64,000 bases of DNA, from the NCBI GenBank assembly GCA_963383645.1, contig OY726560.1:148811052-148875051 (forward strand). The letters are read 5' to 3'. This document shows, one piece after another, positions 1 to 10,321 of this stretch; within the stretch, counting starts at the first letter, position 1, and each line of letters begins with the position of its first letter. This DNA comes from Muscardinus avellanarius (lineage: Eukaryota; Chordata; Mammalia; Rodentia; Gliridae). The position numbers were made by a program, and so were the translations under genes. The notes below the pieces were generated by a model that was given only the letters and a program-made list of their open reading frames with translations, did no database searches and was not told where the DNA came from.

Positions 1-137
1 CAGGTCGCTAGCAGCGAAGGTGAAATGCGGGACGTTTTTAACTGATCTTTGGACCAGCTGGAAGCAGAAATCAGCATCCCGCCCTCCTGGGGCTTGTGAG
101 TCCATCCAGAGCAAAATCCAGATCTGTCCTTCTTGGA

Positions 138-151
138 GCGCCCTCTGGTGG
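138..151 (-). promoter_or_regulatory. CTCF-like core motif
   Basis: GCGCCCTCTGGTGG; the minus strand reads CCACCAGAGGGCGC, a close match to the CTCF core consensus. Occupancy cannot be judged from sequence. Confidence 0.5.
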
Positions 152-285
152 TAGTTACCGAGAATGAGCCAGTCTGGAATCTGCAGAGGTTTAGCTTCCT
201 GGGCATTCAGAGGAAAGATCCTTCGCCCTTTCCAAGGTGGGGCAAGAGCCTGCTGTCCCCTCAGCCAGGTGACTGCTGTTCATTG

Positions 286-480
286 TGCGTGTGTGTGCGC
301 GCGCGCGCGTGCGTGTGTGTGTGTTACTGGGGATTGAACCCTATGGGTTCTACCTCTAAACTACTGCCCCAGCCCTTTTTATAATTTTACTTTGATTTAG
401 GGTCTGGTCCTACATTTGCGATGCTCCTGTCTCAGCCTCCCATGTAGCCGGGATTGCAGGCATTACCACGGCTCCTGGCT
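286..480 (-). mobile_element. B1-dID type SINE, minus strand, with GT/GC tract
   Basis: After a GTGTGCGCGCGC run comes the reversed ID half (TACTGGGGATTGAACCC) and then a degraded B1-like half ending near 480. The microsatellite sits at the SINE 3' tail. Confidence 0.75.
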
Positions 481-1230
481 TGCTGGGTCCCTCTGGATGT
501 CAGCCCTGCTGATGTGCACATATTCGTGGGGAGTGACTGGTTTGTACACTTGAAATCCGCTCGTGTCTCTCAGGCAGGTGCATCCTGGCTCACCCTTTCG
601 TAGGCTGGCCTCAGGCCGGCAACCAGAGCGGCAGCTGCCCATGTGCTGGGCTAACTGCATCATGGCCCCATCCCTCCAGCATCTGGCAGGGTTTGCTGAC
701 TGGAGCGCTTCCTTGGAGGGACTTTGGACCCGGGGCAGGTCACAGGTGAAGCGCAGCCCCCGGGAGGCCAATGCTGGGTGACCGCCTGCATCAGCCGCTG
801 CCCATGTGGATTCTCAAGGTCTGGACAGGTGCTGGTGGCTCCGACAGCTTATCAGCCGGGCCTGGGTGCTCGTCCCTGGTTACTGCTCTTGGATTAGAGC
901 TGCAGACTTAGAAAAGTGAATGCTTTTGGCCTGGAAGATGGGGGATTGTTGACCTGCCGAGTCAACACACAGGCGAGACTTGCCTGAACGTCTGAGGAAA
1001 TCTCGAGGGAGCGGGAGGCTGTGGCACCAGGAGCACCAACAGTGTTAGACGTGCAAACACTGGACCTGGTTCCAAGCCTGGCTCTGTGGCTCTGGGCTGG
1101 TCACTGACCGCTCTGGACTGTTTCTGGACCCTAACCTGGCTGGACATGATGCTTTCTAAAGATCATTTTCTGGATTCAATATACTCTTGAATACATATAT
1201 ATGTAACACCCGACTATATGTCTTTATATG

Positions 1231-1692
1231 TGCTGGAGCCAGCCAGCAAAAGTACGGGTTCTGAAGAGAGGCGTGAGGATGAAGAATTTAACTCTAAGAA
1301 TTTGATTCTCAGAATATTTAATTTATTCTAATGGGGGGGGACGCCAGCCTACTATCTCTACTGGCCGACCCCTGCTTCTGGGCCAGTATCCCTACTGGTC
1401 GACGACTACTCCTGGGTCAGTATTCTCTATTGCGCCGACGCTGGGCTTGTTTTTCCAGAGGTATTTATACAGTCACAGGTCAATCAATATCCTCGTGCTA
1501 GCACCAGCAGAATACAGTAAAGACCAATCCAAAGCACATATGTTACAGATAGGTTAATCCGTACCCTTGTGCCATCACCATCTGACCTTCTCCCAGACCT
1601 TTTACTCTGAACTTTCCATGACCCTGAACCTTGTTGACTCTGGGCGAAGTCAGAAACATTAATCTAGGGGAAAGCCTTAATGGCTCCCCACA
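1231..1692 (-). mobile_element. Solo LTR, ERVK/ERV2-type, with 6-bp target duplication
   Basis: On the minus strand it runs from TGTGGGGAGCC to ...GGCTCCAGCA (TG...CA ends), with a TATAAATACC promoter motif and an AATAAA further on. The flanks 1225-1230 and 1693-1698 are both TATATG, the 6-bp duplication typical of class II (ERVK) integration. No internal viral sequence lies next to it, so it is a solo LTR. It is a close relative of 11041-11533. Confidence 0.88.
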
Positions 1693-1817
1693 TATATGGC
1701 TGATGGTATAAGCTGCCCCAGGGAAATTTCTTATTACTTTCAATGACAGAGACTCAGAATCTGCAACTCCAGATTTCCTTACTAGTTTGCTTAACCAGGA
1801 GGCCATTGTGTGGACAC

Positions 1818-1833
1818 CACTGCCCCCTTGTGG
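1818..1833 (-). promoter_or_regulatory. CTCF-like core motif
   Basis: The minus strand reads CCACAAGGGGGCAGT, an excellent match to the CTCF consensus. It is in the non-repeat flank just after the solo LTR. Confidence 0.55.
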
Positions 1834-2187
1834 CTGCTGATCTGAATTTGCAGGGTGGTGACTAGGAATTCCACAGCTTGAGGGTTTGGGATTTAGAAGG
1901 CCCTGGATAATGTCCCCACAGCTTTACACTTACCGGGAAGGAGCATGTGCCTGTAACTAGATCAGACCCTTAGCTGCTCACTCCCCAATGCCCTGCACCT
2001 TCTCAGGACAGTTACTCAGAGGCAATCTTAAAGTGGATTTACAGCTTGGTTTCCTGAACTCACTTGCAAACTAACCCACAGATCAACATTTGCAAGCTTC
2101 TGAAATCTAGTGAGCCTCTATCTCACGGTGGACTCATTAACAGAGAAAAACTTGGATAGCATTTACATGTATTAAAGACCTTATCTG
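1834..2187. other. Non-coding, nothing recognised
   Basis: I see no gene, RNA or named repeat in this stretch. Confidence 0.4.
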
Positions 2188-2355
2188 GCTGGGTGCAGTG
2201 GTACACACCTGTGATCCCAGTACTTGGGAGGCTGAGACAGAGGACTGAAGGTTTAAGGCCAACCTGGGCGACTTAGCAAGTCCCTATTTAAAAAGTCAAA
2301 AGTCAAAAGGGCTGAGGTGTAGATCAGAGGTAGAATACCCCTAGCTTCAATGCCC

Positions 2356-2397
<42 letters not shown>
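2188..2397 (+). mobile_element. B1-dID type SINE with (AC)n tail
   Basis: B1-like half (GGCTGGGTGCAGTGG ... CCCAGTACTTGGGAGGC), A-rich linker, ID half (GTGTAGATCAGAGGTAGAAT), then about 20 AC units. Confidence 0.85.
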
Positions 2398-2400
<3 letters not shown>

Positions 2401-2414
2401 CATTTTGTGAACAG

Positions 2415-3300
2415 ATTCTTCTTTTCAATGAGGTAAAATTTATATAACAAAATTTACTAATTTAGTGTAAACAATTTAGTGGCACTTAGTGCATCTACAG
2501 TGTATGTAAACCATCATTTTTATCTAGTATCAAAACATTTTTATCATCCCCAAGGAAAACCCTGTACCTCTTATGCAGTTTGTCTTCATTCCCAAGTCTT
2601 CCCTACCCTTTGCTACCAGCAATTTTCCTTTTATTCCTGTGGATTTACCTATTCTGGATATTTAATAAGAATGGAATCATAACAATGTTTGTCCCTTTGT
2701 GACTGGCTTCACAAAGGTCATACACCAGTATTCCAGTATTTCATTACTTTTTAATGGCTGAATAGTATTCCATGGTATCAGTCAGTTTGGCATTACTTCA
2801 TTACTTTTATGATGAGAAAAACTTTATTTTAGCTTACAGTTCTGGAGGTTCCAGTCAAAGACCAGTGTGTCTATAGCTTTGGGCCTCTGGTGAGGGCTCT
2901 GGATGGCCACCACGGCAGAGGCGTGTTAGGGCAAAGTCCTCACACCATAATCAGGAAGCAGAAAGAGATGAGAGCCTAGAATCCCATGGTCCCCTTGATC
3001 TGAGGACCTCTCCTGACACCCACCTCTTAAAAGTTCACAGCACCTGCAATACTGCCACCCTGGGGACCAGGCCGGACACATGGGCCTTTTGGAAGACACT
3101 CACCCGACCCATGGCTTCTGTTACACGTGTACAGCATAGACTGTTTTTCATCCTACCCAGATGTGGGGCTGTTTCCACTTCTTGGCGACTGTGAATCATG
3201 TTGCCATGAACATTTTTGTACAAATCTTTGAGTCACTATTTTTGGTTATTTTGGGTGTAAGTCAAGGGGTGGAATTTCTGGACCATGGTGATAGGGCTAG
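2415..3300. mobile_element. Old L1 3'-region fragment, split by an LTR
   Basis: 2415-2775 and 3155-3300 match the widespread mammalian L1M-type sequence (TCTGGATATTTAATAAGAATGG, TGGCTGAATAGTATTCCATGG, then GGGGCTGTTTCCACTTCTTGG). The halves are continuous once 2780-3150 is removed. I did not determine the L1 strand. Confidence 0.75.
2780..3150 (-). mobile_element. MaLR (MST/MLT-like) LTR inserted in the L1
   Basis: Matches the reverse complement of MaLR LTRs: TTTAGCTTACAGTTCTGGAGG, a region on the Hs of CATGG..., and the end CATGGGCCTTTTGGAAGACACTC. Related copies lie near 16.1, 35.3, 49.9, 51.5 and 54.0 kb. Confidence 0.65.
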
Positions 3301-4099
3301 GTTTTGCTTTCTGAAGAGAGCGGTCTTTCGACTAAAGCATCATTAGGAAGAGAAGATGACGCACCCTGGGATCTAACAGTTCCTGACAGATCAGCCACGG
3401 TTCCTCTCTGGCCATGATAGGCCGCCATGTTGGGCCTGTACTGCAGGGTCAGAGGAAAGCAGCGTCCACAGGCTCCCTAGCCGGTGGCCTCCTGAAGACC
3501 TCAAGGCTGCCTTTCCTGTCTTGGGAAAGACAGGTTGACAGAGACACCCGAAATTCCTCCATCTCTGAAAAGTTTTGCCTCTCAGAATGCAAAAACATAG
3601 AGGGAAACCAACATTGACCACACATGTCTTACCTGGCCACATCCTCGCCCACTCGCTTTAAAACACCCGCTTCTGTCTGGCGCTCCATCGAGGCAATTCC
3701 AGCTATCTCGGTCTCTGTGGATTCTGCTCCTTCTCCTTAAATCTGAGAATCCTCCGGGTGCTGCTTTTGCCCCCCAGCCCCATGCCACGCCTGGAAACTG
3801 TCAGGAGGCAGCGGGCTGGGCGGCCCGGCGTATCCACTCTCTCCAAAGTTGACATCCTCTTGTCCGCTGTCTAGCATTTAACCAGCCTTTCTTACATATA
3901 TGCCATCTTTTGGGGGTGTGAGGGTCAGTTGCATTCTTGGTAGTTCGCCTCAACTGGACTCAGTGGGCAGATAGGCAGACAGGAGCGAGGGGAGGGGGAA
4001 GGAGGGCTTGCCCCACCTGGAGTGAGGAAAGGCTGCTCCACCTTGGTGACAGAGACTCTGCTCATAGACCAGAAACCGCCTCCTTCATGGCCAGACACC

Positions 4100-4100
<1 letters not shown>
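3301..4100. other. Non-coding, nothing recognised
   Basis: Mixed-composition DNA without recognisable genes. Overlapping short frames on both strands look random. Confidence 0.4.
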
Positions 4101-4101
<1 letters not shown>

Positions 4102-4142
<41 letters not shown>

Positions 4143-4338
4143 GGGGGTGGAACCCAAGGGCTTTTCTACCTCCGGGCTACACTCCCAGACCTATTTTATA
4201 CTTTATTTGGAAACAGGGTCTCACTAAGTTGCTGAGAGCCTCACTCAGTAGCTGAGGCTGGCTTCAAACCTGTGTGATCCTCCTGTCTCAGCCTCCCAAG
4301 CGCGGGGATTACAGGCGTGCGCCACCAGGTCCGGCAAG
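4102..4338 (-). mobile_element. B1-dID type SINE, minus strand, with (GT)n
   Basis: (GT)n 4102-4138, reversed ID half (TTACTGGGGGTGGAACCC), linker, reversed B1 half (CAGCCTCCCAAGCGCGGGG ... GCGCCACCAGG). Confidence 0.88.
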
Positions 4339-4654
4339 GAAAACTATTTAAAAAGTAAAAATAAAACACTCCATGGAAGACACTGGGATACTTCCCCTCT
4401 TGGAATGGTGTGCGCCATGATTCTCTGAGGTTTTTTTTTAACGTGGCCTCCTTTCTTAGGATAGCACACTCTCTTAGCTAACAGATCCTCGGTTTATTCT
4501 GCGTCTCTTGACTGAAACTCATCTTCAGGGAAGACAAGAACTAAGGAACTGATACCCGGTGACAGACCTCTTAACTGTCTTTGAGTTCAGCAAGTCTATG
4601 TTCTGCTGTGTTCAGCCTTCAGTCAAACCCATTCCGTAAGACTTTTTGTTTTTT

Positions 4655-4670
4655 AAAAATAGGTTTTAAG
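4655..4670 (+). repeat. Target-site duplication, 5' copy
   Basis: AAAAATAGGTTTTAAG, preceded by TTTT, so the break point TTTT/AAAAA fits the L1 endonuclease preference. It is identical to 7462-7477. Confidence 0.85.
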
Positions 4671-4935
4671 AGCCGGGGACCAGGTCGCGGGACTCTGGGC
4701 CCCGGGCCGAACTGTGCGTAGCACAACAGACCCCTGGAGAAACCGGGCTCAGTACCCTGGGTTCCGGGCAGGGGTCATGAGGAGCACGCCAGCTGGGGCC
4801 CGGGTTGTGGGACCCTGGGCCCCAGACGGAGTAGGGCAGATCACTCTGGACCCATGGGGAAACCGACAGGGTTACAGTGCTACTGAGTGCCTGATCCCAC
4901 TACCTCCTCAAACCACATATATTGTCTTCTCTTAT
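4671..4935 (+). repeat. GC-rich 5' module of the composite element, two diverged repeats
   Basis: Two similar blocks, about 4690-4770 and 4805-4880, share GTCGCGGGACTCTGGGCCCC / GTTGTGGGACCCTGGGCCCC and GAGAAACCGGG / GGGGAAACCGAC. It ends in a pyrimidine-rich stretch before the A-run. Confidence 0.6.
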
Positions 4936-4972
4936 TAAAAAAAAAAAAGGAACAGAAAAAGAAAAAGAAAAA

Positions 4973-5320
4973 TATCGGAGAGGAGGTAAGAAAGCCGTTA
5001 TGGATGCCAGGACACTGGAGATGCAGACAAAACTTATCTAAATGCACTGGAACTTATGGAAAAATTCGCCGTGAAAGAGGACTGCTATTTCTCTATATTG
5101 CTAAGAATCTCAGACATCACCTGTAAGGAGAGAGTTTAGCGGAGACCAAGGAGAAATGCAGTGTTGAAAGAGTTCTCTGCGATGGTGGTGGAGACTTGTA
5201 TTCAGGAGAAGCAGAAACCGGATGCTACCAACTTTATTTTTTTGGAGAAATTACACCAAATGTCGAATGCTACCATCACGCATGCTTAGGAACACTGGAC
5301 AACATTCAGAGTGGAAAAAG
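4973..5320 (+). pseudogene. Coding-like island of unknown origin inside the composite element
   Basis: One frame from 5041 to 5289 is open for 82 codons except a single TAG at 5137. It reads like real protein (for example ALELMEKFAVKEDCYFSILL and later VVETCIQEKQKPDATNFIFL). The preceding bases 4980-5035 look coding in a frame offset by one. Sense direction matches that of the element. I do not recognise the parent gene; it may be a captured transcript fragment or an old retroelement ORF. There is no intact protein. Confidence 0.4.
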
Positions 5321-5434
5321 AGCCTGGGAAGGATTTGAAACAGTGGAGGCAGTGGCAATGCCAGTGGCCAATACTCAGGGGAGGCAGAGATCTGATACAT
5401 TACAACTGGAACCTTTGAAATAATAACCACAGAG

Positions 5435-7070
5435 ACAGTGATCGGAACCTGCTGAGGGGTTAGGTGGGTGCCGGGGCCAGTGGCCGACATCGGAGCTTGC
5501 TGTGAGGCAAGGCCACTACTGAGGCCTCCGTGGCCAGTATTGGAACCTGCAGAGGGGTTAGACCAATGCTGGGGCCAGCGAGGCCGGCATTGGAGCCTGC
5601 CATGAGGCAAGGCTTGTGCTGGGGCCTCCAAGGTCGGGTCCGGAACCTGCTGAGGGGTTAGGCCAGTGCTGGGGTCAGCGAGGCTGGCATCGGAGCCTGC
5701 CGTGAGGCAAGGCCGGTGCTGGGGCCTCCGAGGACGGGACCGGAGCCTGATGAGGGGTTAGGCTGGTGCTGGGGCCAGCGAGGCCGGCATCAGAGCCTGC
5801 CATGAGGCAAGGCCAGTACTGGGGCCTCCGAGGCCGGGATAAGAGCCCGCCGAGGGGTTAGGACGGTGCTGGGGCCAGCGAGGCTGGCATCGGAGCCTGC
5901 CGTGAGGCAAGGCCGGTACTGGGGCCTCCGAGGCCAGGATAAGAGCCTGCTGAGGGGTTAGGCCGGTGCTGGGGCCAGTGAGGCCGGCATCGGAGCCTGC
6001 CGTGAGGCAAGGCCGATACTGGGGCCTCCGAGGCCAGGATAAGAGCCTGCTGAGGGGTTAGGCCGGTGCTGGGGCCAGCGAGGCCGGCATCGGAGCCTGC
6101 CGTGAGGCAAGGCCGATACTGGGGCCTCTGAGGCCAGGATAAGAGCCTGCTGAGGGGTTAGGCCGGTGCTGGAGCCAGTGAGGCCGGCATCGCAGCCTGC
6201 CGTGAGGCATGGCCGGTGCTGGGACCTCTGAGGCCAGTATCGGAGCCGGCTGAGGGGTTAGGCCGGTGCTGGGGCCAGCAAGGCCGGCACCGGAGCCTGA
6301 CATGAGGCAAGGCCGGTACTGGGGCCTCCGAGGCCGGGATCGGAGCCTGCCGAGGGGTGAGGCCGGAGCTGGAGCCAGTGAGGCCAGCATTGGAGCCTGC
6401 CGTGAGGCAAGGCCGGTGCTGAGGCCTCCGAGGCCAGGATCGGAGCCTACCTTGAGGCAAGGCCGGTACTGGGGCCTCCGAGGCCAGGATAAGAGCCTGC
6501 CGAGGGGTTAGGCCGGTGCTGGGGCCAGTGAGGCCGGCATTGGAGCCTGCCGTGAGGCAAGGCCGGTACTGGGGCCTCCGAGGCCAGGATAACAACCTGC
6601 CGAAGGTTTAGACCGGTGCTGGGGCCAGCGAGGCCGGCATCGGAGCCTGCCGTGAGGCGAGGCCAGCATCGGAGCCTGCCGTGAGACATGGCCAGTGCTG
6701 GGGCCTCCTAGGCCGGGAACGGAACCTGCCGAGGGGTTAGGCCGGTGCTGGGGCCAACGAGGCCGGCATTGGAGCCTGCCGTGAGACTAGGCCGGTGCTG
6801 GGGCCTCCGAGGCCGGGATTGGAATCCTGCCAAGGGGTTAGGCCGGTGCAGGGGCCAATGGCCAGCATCGGAGCCTGGCATGAGGCAAGTTCACTCCTGC
6901 GGCCTCCAAGGCCGGGACCAAAGCCAGCTTAGGGGTTAGACCGGTGCAGGGGCCAGCGAGACCAGAACTGGGGCCTTCCATGAGGCAAGGCCACTGCTTG
7001 AGCCAGTGAGGTCTGGATCAGTCCACTGAGTAGCCAGGCCACTACTGGGACCATCAAGAGTGGGATCAGT
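5435..7070 (+). repeat. VNTR / minisatellite, 100-bp period, about 16 copies
   Basis: Each unit contains two related 50-bp halves, one with GGGGCCAGCGAGGCCGGCAT and one with GGGGCCTCCGAGGCCAGGAT. The landmark GAGGGGTTA recurs at 5551, 5651, 5751, 5851, 5951, 6051, 6151 and 6251, an exact 100-bp step. Register is disturbed near 6440 and 6660, and the units degrade after 6830. The array is GC- and CpG-rich and has long stop-free frames on both strands, which are not genes. Confidence 0.95.
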
Positions 7071-7461
7071 ACTTGCAATGCAGCATGCACAGAGAAATAT
7101 CGCAGAAAATATAAATCAGACGCTCTCTTAATCAGCAATAACTAGGAGGAAAAGGGCAACAGGAAGAGGTTGAGCTATAGAAAGGCCCTATAGTGAAGCA
7201 ACTAATGTGACTAATCAGAGGGTATGTAATATTGGAGGATGGAGCCTCTTTAAAACGCAGGAGGTACATAAACAAATGTATCAAAGTAAATCACCAAAGA
7301 AGCGTGGGATGGAGGGAGGGGGAGGGAATGGGATGGGGGCTGGAGGAGGGCTAATTGGATGATGTGTGCTTGTATATCCTCTCAAGTCTTGTACTCCAAT
7401 GTGATTGATATATGACTACAATGCACCAATTTAAAAAATAAATTAATAAAAATAAATAAAT
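7071..7461 (+). other. Unique 3' module and A-rich tail of the composite element
   Basis: Non-repetitive sequence, a purine tract GGATGGAGGGAGGGGGAGGG near 7309-7328, then an AT-rich end running into AAAAATAAATTAATAAAAATAA. The order purine tract, short unique sequence, A-tail is typical of L1 3' ends, so this module may derive from an L1. Confidence 0.6.
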
Positions 7462-7477
7462 AAAAATAGGTTTTAAG
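7462..7477 (+). repeat. Target-site duplication, 3' copy
   Basis: Identical 16 bp to 4655-4670. A SINE starts at the next base, so that SINE was already present when the composite element inserted. Confidence 0.85.
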
Positions 7478-7682
7478 CCAGGCACGGTGGCGCACACCTG
7501 TAATCTCTGTACTTGGGAGGCTGAGACAGGAGGACTGTGCAGTTTCGAAGCCAGCCTCAGCAAGTGATTGAGGCTCTCAGCAACCTAGCAAGACCCTGTT
7601 TCAAAACAACAAAAAAATCAGATGGCTGGGGGCATAGCTTGGAGGTAGAATGCTCCTGGGTTCAATCCCCCAGTACTAAATG

Positions 7683-7714
<32 letters not shown>

Positions 7715-7720
7715 CAATAA
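7478..7720 (+). mobile_element. B1-dID type SINE with (ATA)n tail
   Basis: Starts CCAGGCACGGTGGCGCACAC, then ID half with GGTTCAATCCCCCAGTACT, ending in an (ATA/AAT)n tail about 7681-7718. Confidence 0.85.
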
Positions 7721-7869
7721 GCTTCATTTTTAAAGAGCAGTTTTTGGCTCACAGCAAGTCAGTTGCTAACTCTCCCATCTGGCTCGCCACCTGCGGGTCT
7801 TCTTGTCATCTCCCTGCCCCAACACTTGCTATTCAATCGTGGGGATGGGGCAGACACCATTTTGCCGAG

Positions 7870-8080
7870 GGTTGCTATAGTTTAGATTTAGAATGTCTCC
7901 CCAAGGTCCATATGGCTGGTGTCCTGGGACCAGGTCACTTCCTGTTCCTCATCCATCTCATCTTAAAGCCAGGACACCCTCGCATGACTCTCCTGGGATC
8001 AACAACAGGAGGATAAGCAGCTGCGGAGCCTCCCAGGCAGCAGGCTGCCAGCGCTCTTGTTATTCACATGACTAGTGTTT
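7870..8080 (+). mobile_element. Possible MaLR LTR fragment
   Basis: TGCTATAGTTTAGATTTAGAATGTC resembles the start of MaLR-type LTRs (compare 51515). The rest is too diverged for a firm call. Confidence 0.35.
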
Positions 8081-8112
8081 TCTTCTACCCCCACCTGTGT
8101 GTTCTCTTATTT

Positions 8113-8305
8113 GTATTTATTTATGGCAGTGGATATTGAACCTAGAGGCATTCTACCTCTGGGATACACCCACTAGACCTATTTAATATTCTTTATTTTG
8201 AAACAGGGCCTCACTAAGTTGCTGAGGCTGACCATGTACCCGCGATCCTCCTGTCTCAGCCTCCCAAGTGCTGGATTAATAGTGTGTGCCACCACGCCCA
8301 GCTCC
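8113..8305 (-). mobile_element. B1-dID type SINE, minus strand
   Basis: Reversed ID half (GATATTGAACCTAGAGGCATTC), TTTATTTTGAAACAGGGCC linker, reversed B1 half to CACCACGCCCAGC. Confidence 0.8.
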
Positions 8306-9394
8306 TCTGTATTCCTTTAACAGCTGTAGCAACTCATCCTTAACAGGGGGCAAAGACCGGCTGACCCCTCCCTCCAGGTTGAGGAGCTGGCCCAGGACGC
8401 TCCTACCCAGGGCTTGGCACTTAGTATGTATTCACTTCCCTAAAACATTGGTACTTAAGATAGTCGCGTGGCTCCCAACCTCACTTCCCTGAGGGTTCTT
8501 TTGAAGCCATGTTCTCAAACAGCCCGCTCTGCCATCGGTTAGAGTTGTAGCCTTCAGCCGCGCCGTCTCTGTCCCTTTACGCTTCTCTCTCATGTGCTTA
8601 ATGGTCAGGCCTGCGCTCTGTGTTACTGTCAGTCTCACCATCCGAGTGGAGATCTTCGTCTCTGTGGTCCCTGGACACTCCTCGCTGTGCTGAGGACAGC
8701 TTCTAGATGAGCACACATATTGCACACCTACTATGCCAGGCGCTTGTGAGGTGGGGGACGAAGAAGAGCAGGCCCAGGTGGTCCTTCCCTCTGGAGGGAG
8801 CTCAGAGCTCTCTTAAAGGGAAAAAAGCCCCAAGCTAGGGTCCAGACCATGGGTGTCAGCAAAAATTACTGTGCCCAAGCCTGGTTCAGGCCCCAGACAG
8901 CTGCAGCCCTGTGAGGTGGCAGAGGCAGCTAGGAAAAAGGGACCACCCCATTTTCCAGATAATATACAAGGCCCCAGTTCTCATGAACTCCTACAGAGGC
9001 TGGAGAGGGCCTCAATACTAATAGCCCATAGCCCCCATACAGGGTCACACGGTTAAACTTAGATTTAAAGAAAAAAATTCCAATACTTCCTGAAAAGATC
9101 TATAAAGTACCTTTTAGAGTCAACTCCTCCTCCCCGCCCCCTACATAGCAGAAGCGATGCTGGCAATCTCCATTTTTACCCGCACTGGATGGACAAGGAG
9201 CAGAGAAGTCTGCTAACCTGCTCTGGGTCACACAGCCCACAGACAGCAAAGGTCAGCACCCTTCTTCCCACAAAGACCTGGCCTGCACGCCTGCCCAGCC
9301 CAGCCTGTCCTTGGCTGTGATGGGTTTGGTGATTACTATGCAAAGAGCCCTCGGGGCTGCCTCTGAGTGACATATGTTCATAATCAAGAAGATA

Positions 9395-9612
9395 TGTGAG
9401 CCGGGGCGTCGTGGCACATGCTTGAAGGGAGGCTGAGACTGGAGGATCGCGGTTCCCGGACAGCCTCAGCCACTTAGCGAGGCCCTTTGCAACTCACTGG
9501 GACCCTGTTTCAGAGTAAAGAATTTAAAAAATATATAGAGCTGGGAGTGTATCTTGGAGGTAGAATGACCCTGGGTTTCCCAATAATGCAAAAAAAAATA
9601 AATAAATAAAAG
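9395..9612 (+). mobile_element. B1-dID type SINE (shared by both arms)
   Basis: GCCGGGGCGTCGTGGCACATGC ... ID remnant ... A-rich tail. The inverted counterpart is at 28372-28615, so it predates the duplication. Confidence 0.8.
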
Positions 9613-9621
9613 AAGATATGC

Positions 9622-9785
9622 TGCCAGGCGTGGTGGCACAGGCTTGCAAGGTGGAGATAGGAGTATACCGCAGGTTCAAAGCCAGCCGCGCTGGCTTAAG
9701 AGACCCTGTTTCCAAATAAAAAAGTATATAAAAATAGGTCTGGGAGTGTAGCATGGAGGAAGAAGGGTTTCCAGGAACCCCAGTA

Positions 9786-9828
<43 letters not shown>
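9622..9828 (+). mobile_element. B1-dID type SINE with (CA)n (shared by both arms)
   Basis: CCAGGCGTGGTGGCACAGGC ... GGAACCCCAGTACCA then about 20 CA units. The inverted counterpart at 28130-28365 also carries the microsatellite, so both predate the duplication. Confidence 0.85.
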
Positions 9829-9829
<1 letters not shown>

Positions 9830-10321
9830 AGGTATGCTACATTAAAAAATGTACCAAGAAAGCAAGTCTCAGAGAACTCACAGCCCCTAAGAGGGGATGG
9901 TGCCAACTGACTCAGTCACCGACTGCGGCAGCGCACAGCGGAAACCACGTCATCGCCCACGATGCATCTCTACGGACACACGCCACCAGCGCTCCGCACT
10001 TAGCCTGGAGCTTTAAGAGCCTGAGCGCGGTCCATTCTGCTGCAGAGGCCCACCCAGCCCGAGTGGCCAGGACCGAGCGCCTCACACCTGCCGCGTTCTG
10101 AACACCAAGGCCAGGCGCATCTCAGGTGAGACCGAGCAGGGCAGGGAGCAGTATTAGCAGGGGACCTTCAAGCACTGTTATTGATCACAGGAAGCGTGGA
10201 CCATTCCACAACATCCTCTTCCAGTTGTAATTGCTGCGTGGCACGATGTCCTAATTGGCTCGGACAATGGGTAGTGGCTTTGCTTTCTTGAAACTTAAAC
10301 CACTCATGCTAATGCATTTCC

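Larger units (their letters stand above)
1..1230. other. Non-coding flank
   Basis: Apart from a SINE near 286-480 and a CTCF-like motif at 138-151 I see no gene or recognisable repeat. Short open frames on both strands lack homology that I recognise. Confidence 0.5.
4671..7461 (+). mobile_element. SVA-like composite VNTR retrotransposon (undescribed to my knowledge)
   Basis: A 2.79-kb insert bounded by perfect 16-bp direct repeats (4655-4670 and 7462-7477) and ending in an A-rich tail (7425-7461). Order: GC-rich part with two diverged repeats of about 120 bp (4671-4935); A-rich stretch (4936-4972); coding-like unique island (4973-5434); VNTR of about sixteen 100-bp units (5435-7070); unique 3' part with a G-rich purine tract (7312-7350) and A-rich end. 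The L1-type cleavage site, target duplication and tail imply L1-mediated retrotransposition. The G-rich purine tract before the tail resembles L1 3' UTRs. The closest architectural analogues are SVA and LAVA of apes. It could instead be a rearranged L1 with an expanded minisatellite. Confidence 0.75.

Noticed and set aside
2253..2450. Small proteins with Val-Cys runs (also near 4.0, 9.6, 10.7, 17.5, 28.1, 43.3 and 44.8 kb)
   Set aside because: Translations of (GT)n/(CA)n microsatellites at SINE tails.
5435..7070. CRISPR-like or coding repeat array
   Set aside because: The repeats are 100 bp, contiguous and without unique spacers, in a mammalian genome. Stop-free frames on both strands follow from the GC-rich repeat unit.
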